Assembly: GCA_002842575.1 (NCBI GenBank)
Contig: PHDJ01000006.1
Span: 27,218-91,217 of the forward strand
Origin: Bacteroidetes bacterium HGW-Bacteroidetes-2
Lineage (GTDB): Bacteria > Bacteroidota > Bacteroidia > Flavobacteriales > Flavobacteriaceae
Direction: 5' to 3'
DNA: 64,000 bases
The notes under the pieces were generated by a model. The model saw only the letters and a program-made list of their open reading frames with translations, was not told the origin of the DNA and ran no database searches. The first letter of the stretch is position 1. Each line of letters starts with the position of its first letter. A program made the translations under genes and the position numbers. This document shows positions 8,497 to 16,001 of this stretch, in pieces.

Positions 8497-8817
8497 TTAA
8501 AGAATAATTATTAATAGTAAAATGATAATTATTGCGCCAACAGATAGATAGAGACCGTTTCCGGTACTTCGTATTTCTTTATTAATATCACGAACTTCTT
8601 TACGGAGTTCTTTTCTTTCAGAACGAGTAAGTGTTGACCTGTCCATTTCTTTAATTTCATCTATACGATTCAGCATATTTTGTACATGTGCAGGAATTTC
8701 TTTAGGTGTTGGTGCAGGAATTGCAATATTTTTTTCTGATGCCATCATAGGCGTTGAAAATGTACCTAATGATAATAAAAGTATCATTAAATAAAGAGCT
8801 GTTTTTTTCATAATCAT
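8497..8817 (-). CDS. Small membrane protein with signal peptide and C-terminal membrane segment
   Basis: A 106-residue protein of unknown function. An N-terminal signal sequence (LYLMILLLSLGTFSTPMMAS, about residues 8-27) is followed by a charged helical middle (LTRSERKELRKEVRDINKEI) and a strongly hydrophobic end (YLSVGAIIIILLLIIIL) that runs to the C-terminus. Small proteins of this layout are common in Bacteroidota and have no assigned role. The start ATG gives the full signal peptide. A second ATG two codons later (MKK) is an equally possible start. The gene stands alone, with long AT-rich spacers on both sides. Confidence 0.7.
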   Translation of the reverse strand: MIMKKTALYLMILLLSLGTFSTPMMASEKNIAIPAPTPKEIPAHVQNMLNRIDEIKEMDRSTLTRSERKELRKEVRDINKEIRSTGNGLYLSVGAIIIILLLIIIL

Positions 8818-8957
8818 GTTATTTAAATTTGTTCGTTATTTTGTTGTGTAAATATGCCTTTTTATACCGCTTATATTGTTACATATTTAATACTATTAGT
8901 TGTATATTTCTCACTTTTGGCGCATATAAATTTGTATAAAATCAATAACTGCTAATT

Positions 8958-9344
8958 AACGTTTCCAATATTAATACTGATGTAAAAAGAAAAACAGAAG
9001 CTGAAGTAGGTAAAGCATTTACAATACTGCATCGCATCAAATTGTGAAGCACTGTATTGCCTAATATATTTATTAACCTAAGCAGTATTCAAATACATAA
9101 CTTGCTTATTTTAAATAACCACCTAAATGTTTGCAGCATAAAATTGCGATCAAAAGGTATCCTCGCGGGTTTTTGCACACTTTTAGATTCTTTTGCTTTG
9201 TTAATTCCATTTTACAAATGGAGTCTCTATAAGGGCAACGCCAAGGAATATATTTTATATCGGGATAATTATTTTATAAAAATTGAAGCTAGCAAAAAAA
9301 GCATCCACTTGTTTAAAAAAATTTTAACCTACAAATTAGAATAA
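8958..9344 (+). pseudogene. Possible decayed gene (two open stretches, no ATG)
   Basis: Two consecutive open stretches look coding-like but have no normal start. The first (8958-9047) reads NVSNINTDVKRKTEAEVGKA and onward to a TGA. The second (9057-9344) has 95 codons with only a TTG start and no internal Met, ending YRDNYFIKIEASKKSIHLFK and a few more residues. A clear rho-independent terminator begins at the stop codon of the second stretch, which argues that a real transcript once ended, or still ends, here. Neither stretch resembles a family that I recognise. It could be a decayed gene, a small gene with a TTG start, or chance. Confidence 0.3.
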
Positions 9345-9378
9345 CTGCCCACATAAATAGGCAGTTTAATTTTTTTTT
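9343..9378 (+). terminator. Rho-independent terminator
   Basis: AACTGCC (9343-9349) pairs with GGCAGTT (9360-9366) around a ten-base loop, and a T-run follows on the plus strand. The first arm starts inside the TAA stop codon of the open stretch ending at 9344. Confidence 0.75.
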
Positions 9379-9524
9379 GGTAAAATGCAGCCCAAAATTA
9401 TACGTTTTATAAACGCAAAACAACGATGTGGTTTGGTGATTTGTATAGGTGTTTTCTGTAAATTTGATTCTTGGCTCTTACATCAAAATGTTGAAGAACC
9501 CAATAGGCTATCTGTCAAATAATA

Positions 9525-9576
9525 AAACGGATTGCCGTTTCAATACGTTTCAATACGTTTCAATACGTTTCAATAT
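9525..9576. repeat. 10-bp tandem repeat and hairpin before the ClC gene
   Basis: A hairpin (AAACGG at 9525-9530, loop ATTG, CCGTTT at 9535-9540) runs into three tandem copies of GTTTCAATAC (9537-9566) and a fourth partial copy (GTTTCAATA, 9567-9575). The array ends three bases before the ClC start codon at 9579. The unit length equals about one helical turn. Its place in the leader suggests a possible effect on expression through copy-number change. Confidence 0.85.
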
Positions 9577-9578
9577 TA

Positions 9579-10931
9579 ATGAAAGATTTTATAGATAAAA
9601 TTAGAATCCTACTAAAGTCAAAATTCGATTTAATAGACAATGAGAAGTTAAAAAAGAACCTACTCAATGCCTTGCCATTTTGGATAGGTGCTTTTATAAC
9701 TGGAACCACTGCGGTTATTTATGCAAAATTATTCTTTTGGGCAGAACTCGGAACACATCTTATCTACGAAAATGCACGTTGGAGCTTTTTTGTTATAACG
9801 CCGTTATGTTTTGTATTAGCTTGGTCTATGGTTGTGAGATATGCACCATTTTCAGGAGGAAGTGGGATTCCCCAAGTAATCGCATCTATTGAATTATCTG
9901 GGCAAAAAAATAACCACAAAGTAAATTTATTACTTAGTTTAAGAACTATTTTAATAAAAATTATATCTAGTGTGGTTATGGTTTTTGGTGGTGGTGTTAT
10001 TGGAAGGGAAGGACCTATGATTCAAATTTCAGCTTCTATTTTTAAAAAAATAAACGATCTATTACCTGCCTGGTATCCGAAAATTTCAAAACAAAATATG
10101 ATTGTTACGGGTGCTGCAGCTGGACTTGCGTCAGCTTTTAATACTCCTTTAGGTGGAATTGTTTTTGCCATTGAAGAGCTTACAAGAACACATTTTAATT
10201 TGTTTAAATCGGCTTTGTTAACTGGCGTCATTATTGCGGGTCTTACTGCATTAAATTTTCTTGGCCCATATTTGTATTTAGGCTATCCACGATTAGACGG
10301 TGTTACAAGTTGGATTATAATTACCATAATACCTTTGGCAATTGTTACTGGTTTTGCTGGCAGCGGCATGGGTTCAATTATTTTATATATTTTCAAAAAA
10401 AAATCCATATTAAAAAAGAATTATCAAAAGATAATTTATGTTGCCATTTGTGGTTTAATTATCGCTTCATTAGCAATACTTATTGATATAAAAACATTTG
10501 GTTCTGGGAAAGATATTATGGTTACTACTTTATTTACTGACCAAAAACAGTTAGAATGGTACGTTCCTTTTTTAAGAATTATTGGCCCTATTATTTCTTT
10601 TTCAACTGGTGCTGCTGGCGGTATTTTTGCACCATCTCTAAGTGCTGGCGCAAGTATTGGAGCCGTTTTTTCTGGTTGGTTGCAATTGTCAAATCCAGAC
10701 ACAAATTTAATTATCTTGTGTGGAATGACTGGGTTTTTGACTAGCATAACTCGAAGCCCATTTACCTCCTCCATTATTGTTTTGGAAATGACCAATACAC
10801 ATAATGTTATATTTTATATAATGCTAACTGCACTATTATCAAACCTTATTGCAACACTTATTAGTAGAAAATCCTTTTATGACCTTTTAAAAAACCAATA
10901 TGTCGATGTTGTCAATAAAGTTAAAATTTAA
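9579..10931 (+). CDS. ClC-family chloride/proton antiporter
   Basis: A 450-residue polytopic membrane protein with the ClC selectivity motifs: GSGIP (94-98), GREGP (142-146, gating Glu at 144) and GGIFAPSL (347-354). The equivalent of the internal proton glutamate of E. coli ClcA is present (E200 in FAIEELTR), and a tyrosine near the C-terminus (Y434 in KSFYDLL) aligns with the ion-coordinating tyrosine. These favour a Cl-/H+ antiporter over a channel. No C-terminal CBS domains are present, so it is the short prokaryotic form. The gene stands alone on the plus strand. Its leader is built from 10-base tandem repeats that end three bases before the ATG. Confidence 0.93.
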   Translation: MKDFIDKIRILLKSKFDLIDNEKLKKNLLNALPFWIGAFITGTTAVIYAKLFFWAELGTHLIYENARWSFFVITPLCFVLAWSMVVRYAPFSGGSGIPQVIASIELSGQKNNHKVNLLLSLRTILIKIISSVVMVFGGGVIGREGPMIQISASIFKKINDLLPAWYPKISKQNMIVTGAAAGLASAFNTPLGGIVFAIEELTRTHFNLFKSALLTGVIIAGLTALNFLGPYLYLGYPRLDGVTSWIIITIIPLAIVTGFAGSGMGSIILYIFKKKSILKKNYQKIIYVAICGLIIASLAILIDIKTFGSGKDIMVTTLFTDQKQLEWYVPFLRIIGPIISFSTGAAGGIFAPSLSAGASIGAVFSGWLQLSNPDTNLIILCGMTGFLTSITRSPFTSSIIVLEMTNTHNVIFYIMLTALLSNLIATLISRKSFYDLLKNQYVDVVNKVKI

Positions 10932-11085
10932 AAGAGGCATATACCTATTATAACTTTATTATAAATGCTTTATAAATAATTTCATTTTAAAAACTAAAAA
11001 ACCTCTTTTAAAAAATACCTTCCCGCCAGAAATAACTTTTCCATAACTATTACAAAACTTTTAGTGAGTTTCTTTGCAAAAAAAA

Positions 11086-11718
11086 ATGGACTTATTTATT
11101 TATGTTTTTGCTGCCTTATTTTCTGTTATTAACCCCTTAGACACTGTTCCTATTTTTGTAGGTCTTACTCAGGAGAAAGATACTTTAGAACGCAAAAAAA
11201 CCGCCTTACTCACCTCTATAAACGTTTTTGTAATATTGATAATTTCTTTTTTTATAGGAAAATATTTACTTAGCTTTTTCGGAATTAGTTTGGACGCACT
11301 CCGCATTGCTGGGGGTCTTATTATTGTTACCTCGGGCTTTGCTTTACTTACAGGTTCTTTTTCAAAACATAAAGGTATGAAAAATAAAAGGGTACAAAAT
11401 GATTTGGCAAAAAGGGAACGATTTTCATTAACTCCACTTGCTATACCGATGCTAGCAGGTCCAGGCTCTATTTCTATGCAAATTGCATTAAACCAAAAGC
11501 ACCAAGAAACCACTGAAATATTAATTACTATGGGCGCAATTTTAGCGGTTTGTATTGCAACATTTGCTATTTTAAGAAGCTCTTATTTTATTGTTCGTTT
11601 TCTTGGAGCATCAGGCATTAATGCCATTTCAAGAATTATTGGGTTTATCATTATTGCAATTGGTATAGAATACATTAGTAGCTCCGTTGTATCTATTTTA
11701 AAATCGGTCATGCTATAA
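11086..11718 (+). CDS. MarC family integral membrane protein
   Basis: A 210-residue inner-membrane protein with about six hydrophobic segments. MarC family features are the opening FSVINPLDTVPIFVGLT, the central LRIAGGLIIVTSGFALLTGS and PLAIPMLAGPGSISMQIAL, and the ending IIGFIIIAIGIEYISSSV. The molecular function of the family is unresolved; the old link to multiple antibiotic resistance in E. coli was withdrawn. The ATG at 11086 is chosen over an in-frame TTG four codons upstream because family members begin at this Met, close to the first membrane segment. No operon partner is evident. Confidence 0.9.
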   Translation: MDLFIYVFAALFSVINPLDTVPIFVGLTQEKDTLERKKTALLTSINVFVILIISFFIGKYLLSFFGISLDALRIAGGLIIVTSGFALLTGSFSKHKGMKNKRVQNDLAKRERFSLTPLAIPMLAGPGSISMQIALNQKHQETTEILITMGAILAVCIATFAILRSSYFIVRFLGASGINAISRIIGFIIIAIGIEYISSSVVSILKSVML

Positions 11719-11847
11719 GCAATAATAAACTTATAAGCAGCTCAAAATAAAAATTCACCATTCCTACTTTATGTCAATTTTATTAAACAACTTAACTTCT
11801 ATTTAACTATAAAAACAAAAAGGTTTATGTATTTTTAAATCAAAAAA

Positions 11848-13284
11848 TTGAAAATACTACTCACTGGAGCTAATGGCTATATTGGCAAAAGATTACTACC
11901 AGAATTATTGGATCTTGGTCATGAAATAATATGCTGTGTAAGAGATAAAAACCGAATTGAATTAGACTTCCACACATTAAAAAAAGTAAGTTTTATAGAA
12001 GTTGATTTTTTAAACCCCGTAACATCAGAAAACTTCCCTACAGATTTTGATGTTGCTTATTATCTTATTCATTCCATGAGTTCTTCTACCGATGATTTTG
12101 ATGAAAAAGAATCGATTTCGGCACTTAATTTCAATATTTATATGCAGGCTACTTCTGTAAAACAAGTAGTTTACCTCAGCGGAATCGTTAATGAAAAAAA
12201 GTTGTCAAAACACCTTTCTTCCCGAAAAAAAGTAGAAGATATTTTATACAAAGGCAACTACGCACTCACCGTACTTCGCGCAGGAATTGTAGTAGGCTCC
12301 GGAAGTTCTTCCTTTGAAATTATTCGGGATTTGTGTGAAAAATTACCTCTAATGGTTGCTCCAAAATGGTTAGAAACCAAAACCCAACCTATAGCCATTC
12401 GAGATGTAATATCTTTGCTCTCAGGTGTTTTACTTAATGAAAAATGCTATAATCAATCGTTTGATATTGGCGGTCCAGACGTCCTTACCTACAAAGAAAT
12501 GCTTTTACGCTATGCAAAAATCAGAAAGCTGCGTCTTTGGATTGTTTCAGTTCCTGTAATGACGCCTCGCCTTTCATCCTATTGGTTGTATTTTGTAACT
12601 TCAACAAGTTATATGTTAGCAGTTAATTTAGTAGAAAGCATGAAAATGGAAGTCGTTGCTAAAAACAATAAACTTCTTGAAATTTTAGAATTAAAACCAA
12701 TAATTTATGAGGAGGCTATAGAAAAGGCCTTTATAAAAATAGAGCAAAATTTAGTTATTTCCAGTTGGAAAGATGCACTTGTATCTGGACGCTTTTCTAA
12801 TTTAAAAAACTACATTCAAATACCAAAATTTGGTTGTTTAAAGGACAGTAAATCTGTTGCCATTGATAATCCAGAACAGGTTTTAGAAAATATTTGGTCC
12901 ATTGGGGGTAATCGAGGCTGGTATTATGCAAATTGGTTATGGAAAATTCGTGGTTATATGGACTTACTAGCAGGAGGTGTAGGCCTTCGCAGAGGAAGAA
13001 CACATCCTGATAAAATTTATGCTGGTGATGCACTAGACTTCTGGCGTGTTTTACTTGCAGATAAAGAGGAAAAACGCATATTGCTTTTTGCAGAAATGAA
13101 ACTGCCTGGTGAAGCCTGGTTAGAATTTGTAATAACCAAAGACAACATTTTAAAACAAACAGCCACTTTCAGACCCAAAGGAATCTGGGGCAGATTGTAT
13201 TGGTATTCTATCTTACCATTTCATTATTTTATTTTTGGTGGAATGATTCGTAATATTGCAACCTTTGAAAACCATAAATCATGA
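11848..13284 (+). CDS. SDR-type NAD(P)-binding protein with C-terminal DUF2867
   Basis: A 478-residue two-domain protein. The N-terminal part is an atypical short-chain dehydrogenase/reductase Rossmann fold with the nucleotide loop TGANGYIG (about residues 6-13), DVAYYLIHSMSS and VYLSGIVNE. The C-terminal part (about residues 320-478) matches DUF2867, with GGVGLRRGRTHPDKIYAGD, PGEAWLEFVI and RPKGIWGRLYWY. Proteins of this layout occur widely in Bacteroidota; the substrate is unknown. Translation appears to start at TTG (11848), because the Rossmann beta-strand begins at once (KILLTGANG) and no ATG is placed better. The last four bases overlap the following CpcT-family gene, so the two are probably translated together. 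Confidence 0.85.
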   Translation: MKILLTGANGYIGKRLLPELLDLGHEIICCVRDKNRIELDFHTLKKVSFIEVDFLNPVTSENFPTDFDVAYYLIHSMSSSTDDFDEKESISALNFNIYMQATSVKQVVYLSGIVNEKKLSKHLSSRKKVEDILYKGNYALTVLRAGIVVGSGSSSFEIIRDLCEKLPLMVAPKWLETKTQPIAIRDVISLLSGVLLNEKCYNQSFDIGGPDVLTYKEMLLRYAKIRKLRLWIVSVPVMTPRLSSYWLYFVTSTSYMLAVNLVESMKMEVVAKNNKLLEILELKPIIYEEAIEKAFIKIEQNLVISSWKDALVSGRFSNLKNYIQIPKFGCLKDSKSVAIDNPEQVLENIWSIGGNRGWYYANWLWKIRGYMDLLAGGVGLRRGRTHPDKIYAGDALDFWRVLLADKEEKRILLFAEMKLPGEAWLEFVITKDNILKQTATFRPKGIWGRLYWYSILPFHYFIFGGMIRNIATFENHKS

Positions 13285-13913
13285 GGTATCTAATTATTGT
13301 TGTTTTTTCCTTGTTACTACTTAGCTGTAAAAGCGAGATAAAAAAGGAAATTATTCTTGTTGAAGAAGATCAAGACTTAATTGAACTTTTAGCAAATATG
13401 ACTGGTAGCTTTAGTTCAGAAAAACAAGCGGAAAGAGACTCCACTTATTTCTCTATTTCACTGCATATGTATCCTATTTGGAAAGAAAAAGAAGGAAATT
13501 GGCTATATGTAGAACAAGCTTTATATGACAAACAAGAAGCTCCATACCGACAACGAATTTACCATATAAGCAGAGTAAATGACAGTGTTTTTAAAAGCGA
13601 GATTTATGCTCTTCCAAACCAAAGTCTTTGGGTTTGCAAATGGGAAACACCCGAAGTTTTTGATAAGCTATTACAAGAATCCTTGCTTATTAGAAAAGGT
13701 TGTGAAGTCTTTTTAAGAAAAACTGCTGAAAATACATTCATAGGAAAAACGGCTGGTAAAACATGCGAAAGTAAATTGAGAGGCGCAACCTATGCCACTT
13801 CGCATGTGAAAATCAATGAAAAAAGCATTATTTCTTGGAATCGGGGTTTTAATAAAAAAGATAGCCTAGTTTGGGGAGCTTCAAAAAGGGGTTATGTTTT
13901 TGATAAACTTTAA
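13281..13913 (+). CDS. CpcT/CpeT-family lipoprotein
   Basis: A 210-residue predicted lipoprotein (signal ending LLLLSC, Cys at about 16). The mature part resembles the CpcT/CpeT family: LANMTGSFSSEKQAERD, LHMYPIWKEKEGNWLYVEQA, PYRQRIYHIS, then GCEVFLRKT and KLRGATYATSHVKI. In cyanobacteria the family attaches bilins to phycobiliproteins. Heterotrophic Bacteroidota have no phycobilisome, so the role here must differ, perhaps binding another hydrophobic ligand in the beta-barrel. The ATG overlaps the end of the SDR/DUF2867 gene (ATGA), which suggests a shared pathway. The spacer after the gene has T-runs but no convincing hairpin. Confidence 0.82.
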   Translation: MRYLIIVVFSLLLLSCKSEIKKEIILVEEDQDLIELLANMTGSFSSEKQAERDSTYFSISLHMYPIWKEKEGNWLYVEQALYDKQEAPYRQRIYHISRVNDSVFKSEIYALPNQSLWVCKWETPEVFDKLLQESLLIRKGCEVFLRKTAENTFIGKTAGKTCESKLRGATYATSHVKINEKSIISWNRGFNKKDSLVWGASKRGYVFDKL

Positions 13914-13992
13914 AAAGTATTTAAATAAATAAACCCTTTTTTAAGTTAACCAAGTTTTTTTTTAATAGCTGCTTACCATTTAATAAGGCAAA

Positions 13993-14928
13993 CTATCTCT
14001 TTGGTAAAAAAACTTCAGCCATCATACATCGAGCACTTCCACCTCCTAGAGTTTCAATAGTACTAAGACTACTGCTTAAAATTGAAGTGTATTTTTTAAT
14101 AGTAGTTATTTGAAGTTTTGTTAAACTATCATAAGCAGATTTTGACATAACCGTAATACTTTTTCCCTCTTTGCTTTCAATTTCTAGCATATTCCCTGCA
14201 AAATTTTCTACTTGTGCTTCTGAAATTACTATAATTTCTTTTTTATCTTCTTTTAAATGTTGCAGAACATTTTTACGTTCTGTTTTATTGTCAATACAAT
14301 CCAAACAAATTACCGCAAAATCTTTAGCAATACACATCATTACATTAGTATGGTAAATAGGCAATCGTTTTCCATCAAAAGTTTGATATGCCGTAAAAAG
14401 CACAGGTGTATATTCAAAATCTTCGCAAAACTCAATAAATAATTCTTCGTCAGCTCTAGGCGATAATGCACAGTATGCTTTTCGATTTATACGATCCAGA
14501 ACCAAACTTCCGGTTCCTTCTAAATAAACATCTTCCTCCTCTGCCGCAGTATAATCTACTATGTTTTTAATTAGAAAACCTTCTTTTTCTATTTGTTCTA
14601 AAACATCTTCTCTTCGTTCTCTTCTTCTGTTTTCTGCAAACATAGGATAAAGAGCCACATCTCCATTTTCATGAAAAGAGATCCAATTGTTTGGAAATAC
14701 AGAATCCGGGGTGTCTAAAGAACCGTCATCATTAAAAATAACTACCTGAATGCCTGCTTCTTTTAATTTTTGAACCATAGAGTCAAATTCTTCTTGAGCA
14801 AGCTTATTACTGTCTTTGTTTATTAAATCTTCTGAAGCTGTTTGATAAAAATTGTTTATAACTGTTTCCTCGTTTAAACGAAAAGCAGCTGGGCGTACCA
14901 TCAATATGGTGTTTGTGGTTTGTTTCAT
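13993..14928 (-). CDS. ctlX: CtlX-type citrulline-utilisation amidinohydrolase
   Basis: A 311-residue member of the guanidino-group-modifying (pentein) superfamily. Family landmarks: ILMVRPAAFRLNEETVINNF at the start, VFPNNWISFHENGDVALYPM (about 85-105), YLEGTGSLVLDR, the catalytic His in YHTNVMMCI, and the catalytic Cys in LGGGSARCMMAE close to the C-terminus. CtlX proteins are proposed to act on citrulline or related ureido compounds. The neighbouring gene on the same strand encodes a second member of the superfamily, 76 bases upstream, so the pair may process arginine-derived compounds in sequence. The length is normal for the family. Confidence 0.85.
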   Translation of the reverse strand: MKQTTNTILMVRPAAFRLNEETVINNFYQTASEDLINKDSNKLAQEEFDSMVQKLKEAGIQVVIFNDDGSLDTPDSVFPNNWISFHENGDVALYPMFAENRRRERREDVLEQIEKEGFLIKNIVDYTAAEEEDVYLEGTGSLVLDRINRKAYCALSPRADEELFIEFCEDFEYTPVLFTAYQTFDGKRLPIYHTNVMMCIAKDFAVICLDCIDNKTERKNVLQHLKEDKKEIIVISEAQVENFAGNMLEIESKEGKSITVMSKSAYDSLTKLQITTIKKYTSILSSSLSTIETLGGGSARCMMAEVFLPKR

Positions 14929-15004
14929 GTTGTAGAAAGTTTGTTTATTTTTTTAAAGCTTATACTTTAAGATAGATACCTTTGAACTATAAATACTACT
15001 CATT

Positions 15005-15919
15005 TTATTCTCTAATTAATGGCATGGTGCTGCAACGCAAAAGTCCTTCTTGTTTAGATATTTCAGCATAGGGTATTTCTTCTACAATAAAACCATTATT
15101 TCTAAGCCAAGTGTTCAGCCGTTTAAAATTTTTTTCAGAAACAACCACGTCCGGTGCTATAGAAAATATATTGCTATTCATATGATACATTTCTTCTCTA
15201 GTAATATGAAAAAGATTTTCTTCTCCAAAAAGATTTACTAGGAAAACATAATCTGCTTCTTCACGAAAACCTTGTTTGTAAATAATAGCTTTATGAAAAC
15301 CAACTGGCTGAAAACAGCAGTCTAAATGCAAGGCGTTATCTCTAGCTTCAATTTTAGATTTTACGAGATCCAGTTCTTTGACAATTTTATTTGGAAACAA
15401 ATTTCTAATGTACTCTACTCCTTCTAAATTAGTTCGTGCAGTAATATAATCTTTATAGTCGCTTCCTTTGTAGGTACCTATAAAAATGTAATCATTCCAA
15501 AGCATTACGTCGCCACCTTCAATGTGAACTTCTTCAGGGGGTCGAACCACTTTTTTAGGATCTATCTTATCTATAATATATTGTATAGCATTAAATTCTT
15601 TTTCCCTTTCTGGTAAAATATTTGCCTTGATGAATACATCATCAATAACAAAAGCAATATCTCTTGCAAAAATCTGGTTGTAGTCTTCAATTTCTTCAGG
15701 ACGAAATACTTGTACATCATATTTTTCAAAAACTTTAGCAAATGCTTCTATCTCTGGTATCATATCTTCATTTTTTGGATAGGTGCCAGCAAGTATATGC
15801 TCTAAAGATTTTGGGTCATAGGCTTCTTCAACTTTTGGGGTAGGCCCATTACTATGTGCTGTACCTAAAACCACGGCTCTTAATCTTGAAGTTTCATTTT
15901 TAACGTTTAGCTGCAACAT
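15005..15919 (-). CDS. Amidinotransferase/DDAH-like amidinohydrolase
   Basis: A 304-residue pentein-fold enzyme of the arginine deiminase/dimethylarginine dimethylaminohydrolase group. Visible active-site stretches are IFARDIAFVIDD (about 87-98), VHIEGGDVMLWND (substrate-binding acidic residues), ALHLDCCFQP (catalytic His) and the terminal LLRCSTMPLIRE with the nucleophilic Cys. It would hydrolyse or transfer the amidino group of arginine or a methylated arginine; the exact substrate cannot be read. The ATG at 15919 is chosen over a TTG six codons upstream because the TTG lies inside the TATATTTG promoter box. The gene lies between gltA and ctlX, an order seen in other flavobacteria. Confidence 0.83.
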   Translation of the reverse strand: MLQLNVKNETSRLRAVVLGTAHSNGPTPKVEEAYDPKSLEHILAGTYPKNEDMIPEIEAFAKVFEKYDVQVFRPEEIEDYNQIFARDIAFVIDDVFIKANILPEREKEFNAIQYIIDKIDPKKVVRPPEEVHIEGGDVMLWNDYIFIGTYKGSDYKDYITARTNLEGVEYIRNLFPNKIVKELDLVKSKIEARDNALHLDCCFQPVGFHKAIIYKQGFREEADYVFLVNLFGEENLFHITREEMYHMNSNIFSIAPDVVVSEKNFKRLNTWLRNNGFIVEEIPYAEISKQEGLLRCSTMPLIRE

Positions 15920-15934
15920 GGTATTTTTTTTACG

Positions 15935-15942
15935 CAAATATA
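15935..15942 (-). promoter_or_regulatory. -7 box of the amidinohydrolase gene
   Basis: On the minus strand TATATTTG matches the Bacteroidota -7 consensus and lies only 15 bases upstream of the ATG, so the leader must be very short. The box abuts the T-run of the gltA terminator. Confidence 0.5.
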
Positions 15943-15974
15943 AAAAAACTCCTTCTTGAATAAGTAAGAAGGAG
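15942..15974 (-). terminator. gltA terminator
   Basis: A perfect nine-base stem (CTCCTTCTT at 15949-15957 with AAGAAGGAG at 15966-15974) encloses an eight-base loop. On the minus strand it is followed by seven T residues. It lies 27 bases after the gltA stop codon. Confidence 0.85.
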
Positions 15975-16001
15975 CTTTTAAAATATGATTTTGATTACTA
16001 T

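Noticed and set aside
9537..9576. Possible CRISPR array (GTTTCAAT-type start of unit)
   Set aside because: The units are only ten bases long and directly adjacent, without spacers, and no cas gene is nearby. It is a simple tandem repeat.
10436..10795. Minus-strand open frame inside the ClC gene
   Set aside because: It is antisense to a well-supported gene and shows no family features.
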